Below the pieces are notes generated by a model. It did not search any database and was not told the origin of the DNA. It was given only the letters and a program-made list of their open reading frames with translations. A stretch of DNA of 64,000 nucleotides, from contig NZ_JPRH01000010.1 in NCBI RefSeq assembly GCF_000737705.1, positions 62,001 to 126,000 of the forward strand, given 5' to 3'. Positions 8,160 through 15,677 of the stretch are shown piece by piece (within the stretch, counting starts at the first letter, position 1; every line of letters begins with the position of its first letter). A program made the position numbers and the translations under genes. Origin of the DNA: Chryseobacterium soli. Lineage in GTDB: Bacteria > Bacteroidota > Bacteroidia > Flavobacteriales > Weeksellaceae.

Positions 8160-8855
8160 TTACAGAATCAAATGCGTTCGTATTTTATCAATACTGCTCA
8201 ATTCCATAAAATGATCATGCTCCAGACGATCCTCATGCTGCTCATGGCTCCACGTTACATAATAAGGAATATGTGCCGCAAAACCTCCAATCTCAAGTAC
8301 CGGCAGAATATCTGATTGTATTGAATTTCCCAGCATAAGAAAATGTTCAGGCTTACAGTCAAGGTGTTTTAATAACTTCAGATAATCACTTTCCTTTTTA
8401 TTGCTCATAATTTCTATATGATGGAAGTACTTCTCAAGACCTGAATTTTTAAGTTTACGCTCTTGGTCCAGCAGATCACCTTTAGTCGCTACAACCAGTC
8501 TGTATTTTCCTTTCAAAGCTTCCAATGTTTCAGTAACACCATCCAGTAATTCTATCGGTTTCTGTAGCAGCTCCTGACCGATTTCAATGGTTCTGTTGAT
8601 CAGCTTCATAGAAGCGGCACCTCCCGAAACCCTGCTTACAGTTTCAATCATACAAAGCATAAAACCCTTTACGCCATATCCGTAGAGATGGATATTCTGC
8701 ATTTCGGTGGCAAATAATTCCTGAGATACAGAATGCTGTGGCAGAGAATCTTCAAGAAGTACACAAAATTCTTTTTCTGCTGCCTGAAAATAAGGCTCAT
8801 TGATCCAAAGGGTATCATCTGCATCAAAGGCAATGGTCGTTATTCGATTATTCAT
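8160..8855 (-). CDS. HAD-superfamily phosphatase
   Basis: A cytoplasmic HAD hydrolase of 231 residues from the ATG at 8855; the frame reaches a GTG 11 codons upstream, but MNNRITTIAFDADDTLW starts in the way usual for the family. Motif I is DADDTLW, motif II is VVATKG (T), and motif IV is LMLGNSIQSDI with its acidic pair reduced to one Asp. The cap resembles the HAD_2/phosphoglycolate phosphatase type. It is divergent from a Crp/Fnr gene, with a palindrome in the shared spacer. Substrate unknown. Confidence 0.8.
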   Translation of the reverse strand: MNNRITTIAFDADDTLWINEPYFQAAEKEFCVLLEDSLPQHSVSQELFATEMQNIHLYGYGVKGFMLCMIETVSRVSGGAASMKLINRTIEIGQELLQKPIELLDGVTETLEALKGKYRLVVATKGDLLDQERKLKNSGLEKYFHHIEIMSNKKESDYLKLLKHLDCKPEHFLMLGNSIQSDILPVLEIGGFAAHIPYYVTWSHEQHEDRLEHDHFMELSSIDKIRTHLIL

Positions 8856-8909
8856 TTTACTTTTGTAATTTTCTCCGACAAAATTCACTATAAAAATTCA
8901 ACCATAAAA

Positions 8910-8921
8910 GGACATTTGTCC
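8910..8921. promoter_or_regulatory. Candidate Crp/Fnr-type operator
   Basis: GGACA-TT-TGTCC is an inverted repeat with five-base arms ten bases before the ATG of the Crp/Fnr gene and within the spacer it shares with the divergent HAD gene. Such TGTCC/TGTGA-like half sites suit this regulator family. A related sequence (TGTCCC) lies at 9561-9566 before the next gene. Confidence 0.4.
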
Positions 8922-8931
8922 CGGATAAGCT

Positions 8932-9498
8932 ATGTTACGAACCAATCAGTTATTTTTAAACTATATAGAAGATCTTTATGAAAAGCAGGAGCCGAAAGAA
9001 GCTATTGTAATCAGGTCCTTTTCCAAAGGGGAAAGACTATTCACTCAGGATGAGAATCCCTCTAAAATATTATTGATAAAAGAAGGGATCACCAAATGTT
9101 TTTTCGTTGAAGAAAACGGTAAAGAATATATTGTAGAATTCCTGGGGAAAGGGGAGATTCTCGGAGAAATAGAACTGATCCGGAATATTCCCTGTTTATG
9201 CAGTATTGAAGCCGTAACCGATGGAAGTGTTTATTCCGTTTCAATACATTATTTCAGATCTTTGATCAAAAATGACCTCTCATTGAATAATCATCTGCTG
9301 GACGTTTTTGCCGAACGTATTGTTAATACCTCGAAAAGAGCATCCTATCAGCAATTATATGCTGCAGAACATACCCTGAACCAGCTTCTTGAACTGCAGG
9401 CGCAGCAGGAAATTGAGATTTCAAAAGAAGATATGGCTGCTTATCTGGGAATTACAGTGAGGAGTTTGAACCGGGCTTTAAAAAAGGTAGGGAAATAA
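8932..9498 (+). CDS. Crp/Fnr-family transcriptional regulator
   Basis: A 188-residue regulator with an N-terminal cyclic-nucleotide-binding-like beta-roll (FSKGERLFTQDENPSKILLIKEG; GKGEILGEIELI corresponds to the phosphate-binding cassette but lacks its usual Arg-Ser pair) and a C-terminal helix-turn-helix (ISKEDMAAYLGITVRSLNRAL). No Fnr-type Cys cluster is visible, so oxygen sensing by an iron-sulphur cluster is unlikely. The degenerate cassette suggests that it may not bind cAMP. It may regulate itself and the acetyltransferase downstream. Confidence 0.85.
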   Translation: MLRTNQLFLNYIEDLYEKQEPKEAIVIRSFSKGERLFTQDENPSKILLIKEGITKCFFVEENGKEYIVEFLGKGEILGEIELIRNIPCLCSIEAVTDGSVYSVSIHYFRSLIKNDLSLNNHLLDVFAERIVNTSKRASYQQLYAAEHTLNQLLELQAQQEIEISKEDMAAYLGITVRSLNRALKKVGK

Positions 9499-9542
9499 AA
9501 AATAAGGTGTAATTTTTATACAGTAAATTATTAATAAAATTC

Positions 9543-9575
9543 TTGCGGATAAAAGGGTGATGTCCCTTATTTTTG
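9543..9575 (+). promoter_or_regulatory. Promoter of the GNAT gene with an internal inverted repeat
   Basis: TTG (9543-9545), 22 bases, then TATTTTTG (9568-9575) fits the Bacteroidota promoter. The spacer contains AAGGG-N6-CCCTT (9553-9568), whose right half TGTCCC equals that of the operator at 8910. A regulator bound here would cover the promoter. Confidence 0.5.
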
Positions 9576-9603
9576 TAGGTAAATAAAATCAGAGTCTTAA
9601 AAA

Positions 9604-10113
9604 ATGGAAGAGATACAGTTCAGGAATGCAGACCTGAAAGATTTGGAAAAAATAGTGGCAATCTACAATTCTACGATCCCTTCAAGAATGGTAACGGCAG
9701 ATACGGAAGATGTTTCTGTGGAAAGCAGGAAGCAATGGTTTAAGGAACATAATCCCGAAACAAGACCTCTTTGGGTGATTGAAGATCGTAGCAACGGAAT
9801 AATAGGCTGGGTGAGCTTTTCTTCATTTTATGGAAGACCGGCTTACAACGGAACTGTAGAAATGAGTATTTATCTGGACGAAAGCTGCAGAGGAAAAGGA
9901 GTGGGTAAAAAAGTTCTTCAATATTGTATCGATAATGCCGAAAAACATGGGATTACAACTTTACTGGGATTTATTTTTCTGCATAACGAACCAAGCTTAA
10001 AACTCTTCAGGCACTTTGGATTTGAAGATTGGGGAACACTTCCGGATGTAGCAGTATTAGACGGAATAGAAAGAAGCTTAAAGATCCTGGGTAAAAGGAT
10101 TGATAACAAATAA
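9604..10113 (+). CDS. GNAT N-acetyltransferase, phosphinothricin acetyltransferase-like
   Basis: A 169-residue acetyltransferase. The acetyl-CoA-binding motif A is RGKGVGKKVLQYCID. The pattern IYNSTIPSRMVTADTE at the start and ASLKLF-type NEPSLKLFRHFGFEDWG at the end follow the Pat/Bar/YncA subfamily, which acetylates the amino group of phosphinothricin, methionine derivatives or similar small molecules. It has its own promoter downstream of the Crp/Fnr gene and ends at a shared terminator. Confidence 0.85.
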   Translation: MEEIQFRNADLKDLEKIVAIYNSTIPSRMVTADTEDVSVESRKQWFKEHNPETRPLWVIEDRSNGIIGWVSFSSFYGRPAYNGTVEMSIYLDESCRGKGVGKKVLQYCIDNAEKHGITTLLGFIFLHNEPSLKLFRHFGFEDWGTLPDVAVLDGIERSLKILGKRIDNK

Positions 10114-10138
10114 AAAGCGGCCTTACAAGGCCGCTTTT
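10113..10138. terminator. Bidirectional terminator between GNAT and MATE genes
   Basis: AAAAGCGGCCT / AGGCCGCTTTT with a four-base loop lies between convergent genes and ends in T-runs in both directions. Confidence 0.9.
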
Positions 10139-10142
10139 AGTA

Positions 10143-11504
10143 TTATGAATGCTGCTTAATTCTCTTTGCAGACATATTTAAAAATCGTTTGACAAGGAAA
10201 AAGGCTGAAATAGTCAATCCTAATCCCAGAGCAATCCACATTCCAAAAGCACCCATTTCCATGGTAACACAGAAGAAATACCCTAAAGGAATGGTTATCA
10301 CCCAATAGGCGACAAAAGTGTATATGGAAGGAATTTTCACATCCTGCATACCTCTCAGCATCCCTAAAGCCGTTACCTGAACTCCGTCAGAAAGCTGGAA
10401 TAAAGCTGCGATGATCATTAGTTTTGAAGCCAGCATAATCACTTCTACCTCTTCTTTTTTAGTAAAGAAAGTAGGAAGGATATTTCTGCCTAAAATAAAG
10501 ATAACCCCGCAGATGCACATGAAAATAAACGCGATCTTCAGATTGTTGATTCCCATTTTTCTCAGTTCCACAAAATTTTGCTCTCCCAGTTTTCTTCCAA
10601 TCATTACGGTAGAAGCCACACTGAATCCAACACATAAATTGAAGGTAAATGATGCCATACTTAACGCAATCTGGTGAGAAGCGATATCATGCGCTGAAAT
10701 CAGTCCGCAGATAAATGCAGCCCCTGCAAAAGCAGTTACTTCAAAAAACATTTGTAAGGCAGTAGGCAAGCCTAATCTTACCATTTTATCAAACATCTTT
10801 TTAGAAAATACCTGAATTTTTAAAGAGAAATCTTTAATGTACCGTCTGGTTTTTTCTTCTTTAACCAACACAAAATAAAGGAACACTACCATAAAGATTC
10901 TGGATATCAGGGTTGCTAACGCAGATCCTTTGACCCCCATCGGAGGAATACCCCAAAGTCCTTTGATGAAAACGTAGTTTAAAACAATATTAATAACGTT
11001 CGCAATGATCGTCGCTTTTGTTACCCCGATCGTATAAGATAATCCTTCAGAAACCTCCCTTAACGTCTGAAATGCCATAAAAGGAATCATACTGATCGCC
11101 ATAATTCCCAGGAAATGTACGGTATCAGGAATAATTTTCGCCGGCTGCCCGGAATGATAGAGTAGAGGCAGTCCTAACAGCAGTATACTCATCAAAATAA
11201 TCCCTACGGCCATATTGATGATGAATCCGTGGCTGAATACAGAATTGATGGTAGCGTGGTCATGCTTGGAATGCGCCTCGGAAACCAATGGTGGAATTGC
11301 AAAGGAAAATCCTAAAGCAAGGACAAACGTTGAGAAAAACACGGCATTTCCCAGGGAAACGGATGCCAACGCATCGGCACCCAGCATTTTTCCAACGATA
11401 ATATTATCAAATAAGTTTACCGAAACCTGCCCCACCTGCGTAAGCATCACAGGAAGAGCCAAAGTAAGGCACTCTTTCGTATAGTTTTTATTTAAAAAAT
11501 TCAT
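10143..11504 (-). CDS. MATE-family efflux transporter
   Basis: A 453-residue inner-membrane antiporter with about twelve hydrophobic segments in two related halves. The N-terminal ALPVMLTQVGQVSVNLFDNIIVGKMLGADALASVSLGN and the repeat in the second half (GLPTALQMFFEV) are characteristic of the NorM/MatE family. It would export cationic drugs or metabolites in exchange for Na+ or H+. It is transcribed alone, after a terminator that closes the upstream response-regulator gene. Confidence 0.92.
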   Translation of the reverse strand: MNFLNKNYTKECLTLALPVMLTQVGQVSVNLFDNIIVGKMLGADALASVSLGNAVFFSTFVLALGFSFAIPPLVSEAHSKHDHATINSVFSHGFIINMAVGIILMSILLLGLPLLYHSGQPAKIIPDTVHFLGIMAISMIPFMAFQTLREVSEGLSYTIGVTKATIIANVINIVLNYVFIKGLWGIPPMGVKGSALATLISRIFMVVFLYFVLVKEEKTRRYIKDFSLKIQVFSKKMFDKMVRLGLPTALQMFFEVTAFAGAAFICGLISAHDIASHQIALSMASFTFNLCVGFSVASTVMIGRKLGEQNFVELRKMGINNLKIAFIFMCICGVIFILGRNILPTFFTKKEEVEVIMLASKLMIIAALFQLSDGVQVTALGMLRGMQDVKIPSIYTFVAYWVITIPLGYFFCVTMEMGAFGMWIALGLGLTISAFFLVKRFLNMSAKRIKQHS

Positions 11505-11512
11505 GATGGCTC

Positions 11513-11550
11513 AAAAAAAAATTTGCAGTATAAAGTACTGCAAATTTTTT
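11513..11550 (-). terminator. Terminator of the sigma-54 response regulator gene
   Basis: A 15-pair stem (AAAAAATTTGCAGTA / TACTGCAAATTTTTT) with a five-base loop. On the minus strand it is followed by T's and lies 27 bases after the regulator's stop codon. Confidence 0.85.
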
Positions 11551-11576
11551 ATAATTTATTTTAATTAATAATTAAA

Positions 11577-12761
11577 TTACTTTCTTACAAAACTTGCAAC
11601 ATCCTCTTCGGAAACGGTATTTCCACCAAGGATAATTAATCTTTCAACAACATTTCTCAGTTCTCTGATATTTCCGGTCCAGGAAAGAGCTTTTAATGCT
11701 TCAACAGCTTTAGTATCAAATTTTTTCACAGCAGTACCGTGCTCATCAGCAATCATTCCCGAAAAATGATCAACCAATAATTTGATGTCTTCTTTTCTGT
11801 CGTCCAATGGCGGAACGTAGATTTCAATCACAGAAAGTCTGTGATAAAGGTCTTCTCTGAATTTTCCTTCTTCAATTTCCTTCTGCATGTTTTTGTTGGT
11901 TGCTGCAATTACTCTTACATCAACCTTTATTTCTTTATCACTTCCCACAGGAGAAACTTTGCTTTCTTGTAATGCTCTCAATACTTTAGCCTGAGCGATC
12001 AGACTCATATCTCCGATTTCATCCAGGAAAATAGTACCTCCGTTAGCCTGTTCGAATTTACCTTGCTTATCTTTAATTGCACCGGTAAAAGATCCTTTCA
12101 CATGTCCGAAAAGTTCAGATTCAATCAATTCAGATGGAATCGCAGCACAGTTCACTTCAATCATCGGACCTCTTGAACGGTCACTCTGATTATGGATAGC
12201 GTGGGCTACCAGCTCTTTTCCGGCCCCGTTAGGTCCCGTAATCAAAACTCTGGCATCAGACACCGCAACTTTCTCAATCATATCCTGAATCTTCTGCAGA
12301 GCAGGAGAATCACCGATCATCTGATATTTTTTGCTCACCTTTTTCTTCAGCGTTTTGTTTTCCGTCTGAAGATTTTTGTTCTCTTTTTTCAACGTTTCTT
12401 TTACCAAAGCATTTTTTACACTGGTAATCAATCTGTTGATGTCGATTGGTTTTGAAATGAAGTCATATGCACCATCCCTTAAGCAGGAAACAGCAGAATC
12501 AATATCTGCGTGGCCTGAGATCATGATAAAAGTAGTTTCAGGTTTTAGAGCTAGAGTCTGTTTTAAAAGTTCAGTACCTGATAATTTAGGCATTTTTATG
12601 TCCGAGATCACTAATGCGAAATCTTCTTTTTCTAGCTGTTTGTAGCCTTCAAGGCCATCTTCTGCGATAACAAATTCATAGTCGGTAAGTTCATCAGAAA
12701 GAATGCTGTGTAATACTCCCGAAATTGCTTTTTCGTCTTCTACAATAAGGATTTTTTGCAT
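11577..12761 (-). CDS. Sigma-54-dependent response regulator lacking a DNA-binding domain
   Basis: A 394-residue NtrC-class regulator. Residues 1-115 are a receiver (D9, phospho-acceptor D54, K104). A charged linker with coiled-coil character follows (about 115-145). The AAA+ domain has Walker A GPNGAGKE (176-183), the sigma-54 contact loop as GSFTGA (223-228) and Walker B TIFLDEIGD (243-251). The protein ends at ...VSEEDVASFVRK, right after the AAA+ lid, so the usual Fis-type helix-turn-helix is missing. No histidine kinase gene is adjacent. It presumably activates RpoN from solution or through a partner. Confidence 0.9.
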   Translation of the reverse strand: MQKILIVEDEKAISGVLHSILSDELTDYEFVIAEDGLEGYKQLEKEDFALVISDIKMPKLSGTELLKQTLALKPETTFIMISGHADIDSAVSCLRDGAYDFISKPIDINRLITSVKNALVKETLKKENKNLQTENKTLKKKVSKKYQMIGDSPALQKIQDMIEKVAVSDARVLITGPNGAGKELVAHAIHNQSDRSRGPMIEVNCAAIPSELIESELFGHVKGSFTGAIKDKQGKFEQANGGTIFLDEIGDMSLIAQAKVLRALQESKVSPVGSDKEIKVDVRVIAATNKNMQKEIEEGKFREDLYHRLSVIEIYVPPLDDRKEDIKLLVDHFSGMIADEHGTAVKKFDTKAVEALKALSWTGNIRELRNVVERLIILGGNTVSEEDVASFVRK

Positions 12762-12766
12762 AGTTG

Positions 12767-12800
12767 CAAATTTAGATTTTTTGATTCAATTATTAGCAAA
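12767..12800 (-). promoter_or_regulatory. Promoter of the sigma-54 response regulator; near-leaderless
   Basis: On the minus strand TTTG (12800-12797), 22 bases, then TAAATTTG (12774-12767). The -7 element ends five bases before the ATG at 12761, so the transcript would start at or within about two bases of the start codon. Confidence 0.6.
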
Positions 12801-12817
12801 AACTATACCTAAATGTT

Positions 12818-13477
12818 CTATTTTGAATAATCTCTTCTTCCGAAAATAGCAGAACCCACCCTTACGGAATTGGCACCACAGTCTATAGCAATGGGAAAAT
12901 CGTCGCTCATTCCCATGGATAAGGTTTTTAATTCTTTTTTATGATTTAATTCATCAAACAGACTTTTCAGCACTGAAAATTCTTTACGAACCTGTTGTTC
13001 ATCATCGGTAAATGTCGCCATTCCCATTAGTCCTGTAATTTCTACATCCGGGAAATTTCCATTGATGTATTGCTGGTAAAGATCTTTGGCTTCGGCAATT
13101 TCAAGCCCGAATTTGCTTTCCTCTTCAGCAATTTTTACCTGAAGCAGAACTTTGATTTTTCTGTTATGCTTATGGGATTCCTTATTAATTTCCAATAAAA
13201 GTTTTTCAGAATCCACACTTTGAATCGTATCGATAAATTCAGCGATGTATTTTACTTTATTCGTCTGAAGATGGCCGATTAAATGCCATTGGATATCTTT
13301 CGGAAGCAATGGATATTTCTCCATAAGCTCCTGAACTTTATTTTCTCCAAAAACCCTTTGCCCAAGCTCATAAACCTCCTGAATAGCTGAAACAGGATGG
13401 GTCTTGGAAACAGCAACCAATTCCACAGAGGATGGAAGCTGTTTTTTTATCGTATTGTAGTTTTCTGTAATCTCCAT
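12818..13477 (-). CDS. YggS/PLPBP-family pyridoxal-phosphate-binding protein
   Basis: A 219-residue single-domain TIM-barrel PLP protein. The cofactor lysine is K25 in VAVSKTHP. IQWHLIGHLQTNKVKYI, the LLQVKIAEEESKFG strand and the C-terminal SMGMSDDFPIAIDCGANSVRVGSAIFG are the family signatures. It keeps vitamin B6 vitamer and amino-acid pools in balance and has no known catalytic turnover. It is monocistronic. Confidence 0.95.
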   Translation of the reverse strand: MEITENYNTIKKQLPSSVELVAVSKTHPVSAIQEVYELGQRVFGENKVQELMEKYPLLPKDIQWHLIGHLQTNKVKYIAEFIDTIQSVDSEKLLLEINKESHKHNRKIKVLLQVKIAEEESKFGLEIAEAKDLYQQYINGNFPDVEITGLMGMATFTDDEQQVRKEFSVLKSLFDELNHKKELKTLSMGMSDDFPIAIDCGANSVRVGSAIFGRRDYSK

Positions 13478-13572
13478 ACCTGCAAATTTCTGAATTTTAA
13501 AAGCAAAAAACGAATGATTTATAAAATTTTAAAGCAGGTATTATTCTTAATTAGAAAGGAGCTCGACAGACG

Positions 13573-13632
13573 TTTCGACTCCGGCCAGCATGAATTTCAT
13601 TATTAAAATTGTCCTGCCAATCGGGGTCGAAA
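13573..13632. repeat. Intergenic imperfect inverted repeat
   Basis: TTTCGACTCCG (13573-13583) pairs with CGGGGTCGAAA (13622-13632), with one G-T pair, around a 38-base AT-rich centre. It lies between the divergent starts' upstream side of yggS and the 3' end of the deacetylase gene. It is more GC-rich than the surrounding spacer and may be a copy of a dispersed short palindromic element; only one copy is visible here. Confidence 0.35.
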
Positions 13633-13721
13633 TGTTTTATGTTCCTAAATAAGTTTAGGTTTCAGAGTGAATGCTTACAATGTATTGATATTGAATTATT
13701 GTTGAAGCATTTTAAATCAGA

Positions 13722-14588
13722 TTAATTCAAAATCTCGTTGATTTTTGGATACTGGGAGATCTTACGGAAAACAAATTTGTTGCTTTTCTGTAATTTGTCA
13801 ATAAACAATTCCAGCTCATTGATAGAATCAGAATCTGCTAAATATTGATCATGCGTAAGAAGCACCAGATGTCTTGATGTTTTTTCCAGGTCATTGAAAA
13901 AAATGCTGTCTACTTTTTTCAGCATTGCTTCATGGTTTCCTTTCAGGGCCATTTTATTGGTAGGTTTCCATTCAAGATCCCATCCGATCACTTTATATCC
14001 AGCTTTTTTAAGGCTGTTGGCTGCATTGGTAGAGCTTTTAATATCAGTTGCATTGATATTGTTAAGCCTCCAGATGTTTCTTCCGGGAGTTCTTGCAATT
14101 TTATCCGCCAATTTCAGGCTGTCTTTGGCGATATCAAAATCACGGACTACGGCATTGGAATCTTTATAAAATTCTGTGTATTTATTGTGGGCGTGGGTAA
14201 AACTGTGATTAGCCAGCTCAATCAGGGGATTTTGTCTTAAAAGCTCAAGATCATTTTTTTGTTTTCTACTTCCATAGACATGTTTTCCTACGAGGAAGGC
14301 TGTGGCGCAAACATTTTTTTTACTTAAAACTTTTATAAGATTTTCGGTACCTTGATTAGGACCGTCATCGAATGTAAGATAAATAACTCTTTTATCTGTT
14401 TCTACATTTTCATTATCAATACTGGAGGTTGGTTTTGCGTCGGGATATTCTTGCGAAATCATCTTTTCAGACTCTTTCTTATCTTTTACATCATGGCAAC
14501 TGTTGAATGAAATTGAAGCTGCACTCATCAATGCAAGCATCCCAAGAAAAGTCATGTTTTTTGACTTTCCCGCAAAGTTTTTTCTCAT
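13722..14588 (-). CDS. Polysaccharide deacetylase (NodB/CE4), exported
   Basis: A 288-residue CE4 deacetylase. The first 31 residues are a signal sequence ending SFNSC; C31 could be lipidated, though the lipobox is imperfect. The NodB domain starts near residue 66 with motif 1 LTFDDGP (catalytic base D74, metal ligand D75), and motif 2 is NHSFTH (H128, H132). It would remove acetyl groups from peptidoglycan or surface polysaccharide outside the cytoplasm. It is monocistronic with divergent or distant neighbours. Confidence 0.85.
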   Translation of the reverse strand: MRKNFAGKSKNMTFLGMLALMSAASISFNSCHDVKDKKESEKMISQEYPDAKPTSSIDNENVETDKRVIYLTFDDGPNQGTENLIKVLSKKNVCATAFLVGKHVYGSRKQKNDLELLRQNPLIELANHSFTHAHNKYTEFYKDSNAVVRDFDIAKDSLKLADKIARTPGRNIWRLNNINATDIKSSTNAANSLKKAGYKVIGWDLEWKPTNKMALKGNHEAMLKKVDSIFFNDLEKTSRHLVLLTHDQYLADSDSINELELFIDKLQKSNKFVFRKISQYPKINEILN

Positions 14589-14931
14589 AGTAAGGTAATG
14601 GGAATTTAAATAGTTAAAAATAGTTAAAATTTACGGATTAATGTTAACAAAATTTATGCCATTGCCTGATGTATTTTTGCTTTTTAAGGAGATTTTAATA
14701 CGCTTATTTTGAGGGTTGTTTTTCAAGTTGGTAAGAGCTGGTTAATTATGAGTTTGATTCTTCATATCTTAACATTTATCAATGTAAAAAACTTCCGTTT
14801 TTGAGTTTTTTATTACATTTATTTTTATTTCAGAAAGTAAAAATTATTTTAAACTTTACTCCCGCGACATTGATATATTTGTCATTTATTCTACATGAAG
14901 GAGAATTACATGGCATATATAAGCATACCTT
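14589..14931. other. Intergenic region, no gene seen
   Basis: 343 AT-rich bases between the start of the deacetylase gene and the end of the DUF72 gene, both on the minus strand. It must hold the deacetylase promoter, but I find no clear CAAAnnTA (minus-strand -7) element. A 24-codon plus-strand frame with a good AGGAG site at 14900 runs into the DUF72 gene and has no other support. Confidence 0.5.
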
Positions 14932-15660
14932 TTACTTCAAAATACTTTTTAAATACAGTGCATTTTTAATCGCAGCAGTTCCCCAGGTATTATTAAAGAA
15001 TATAAATGTTTTCTTGTGTGACGTCCTGATCTTTTCTGCCAATGCATCAATAAATTCCTCAGAATATTCTGATTTGTAAAGAACAGGTTTTCCGTGGAGT
15101 CTGTAATAGAATATTTCCGAATGATTGATGATCACCTCTTCAGGAAGGTTTCCCGGAAAGCTGACTCCGGAGAAAACAATGTTATTCTGTTGTAAGACTT
15201 CAAAAATTTCACTGCGCCACCAGGATTCGTGACGGAATTCTACGACATTTAGAAAATTGAAATCCATATTGCTCAAAACCCGTTCAAGATTTTCCTCCGT
15301 ATTTTTAAAAGATGGAGGCAGTTGGTATAAGAATCCGGCTAATTTTTCTTTGAGATGGGAATGAATATGCCTGCAAAATTCTGTGATTTCCTCTTTGCAG
15401 TTTTCAAGACGCTTTTCATGGGAAATCGCCTTTGGTATTTTAATGAAAAATTTAAAATCATCAGGAGTTTCATCATGCCATCTCAAAAGCGTTTTAGCGG
15501 TTGGCTTCCTGTAAAATGTAGAATTGATTTCCACCGAGTTGAATTCCTCGGAATATAACGTAAGAAAGTCCTTATTTTGGGCTTCTTGAGGGTATAAAGA
15601 CCCTTTCCAGTCAGTATTATAAAATCCCGAGCACCCAATGTAAAGACTTTCTTTTATCAT
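14932..15660 (-). CDS. DUF72 (YecE-like) protein
   Basis: A 242-residue TIM-barrel-like protein of the DUF72 family. Signatures are YIGCSGFYNTDWKGSLYP at the start, FNSVEINSTFYRKP, FLYQLPPSF and the VVEFRHESWW stretch. Its biochemical role is not known. It ends the minus-strand series that begins with the thioesterase at 19796; the 17-base gap to the ATPase stop codon suggests co-transcription. Confidence 0.9.
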   Translation of the reverse strand: MIKESLYIGCSGFYNTDWKGSLYPQEAQNKDFLTLYSEEFNSVEINSTFYRKPTAKTLLRWHDETPDDFKFFIKIPKAISHEKRLENCKEEITEFCRHIHSHLKEKLAGFLYQLPPSFKNTEENLERVLSNMDFNFLNVVEFRHESWWRSEIFEVLQQNNIVFSGVSFPGNLPEEVIINHSEIFYYRLHGKPVLYKSEYSEEFIDALAEKIRTSHKKTFIFFNNTWGTAAIKNALYLKSILK

Positions 15661-15677
15661 AACTTTTGTTTATCTGA

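Noticed and set aside
14894..14969. Small plus-strand frame of 24 codons with a good AGGAG site
   Set aside because: It runs into the DUF72 gene on the other strand, has no terminator or homology-like features and is best explained by chance.
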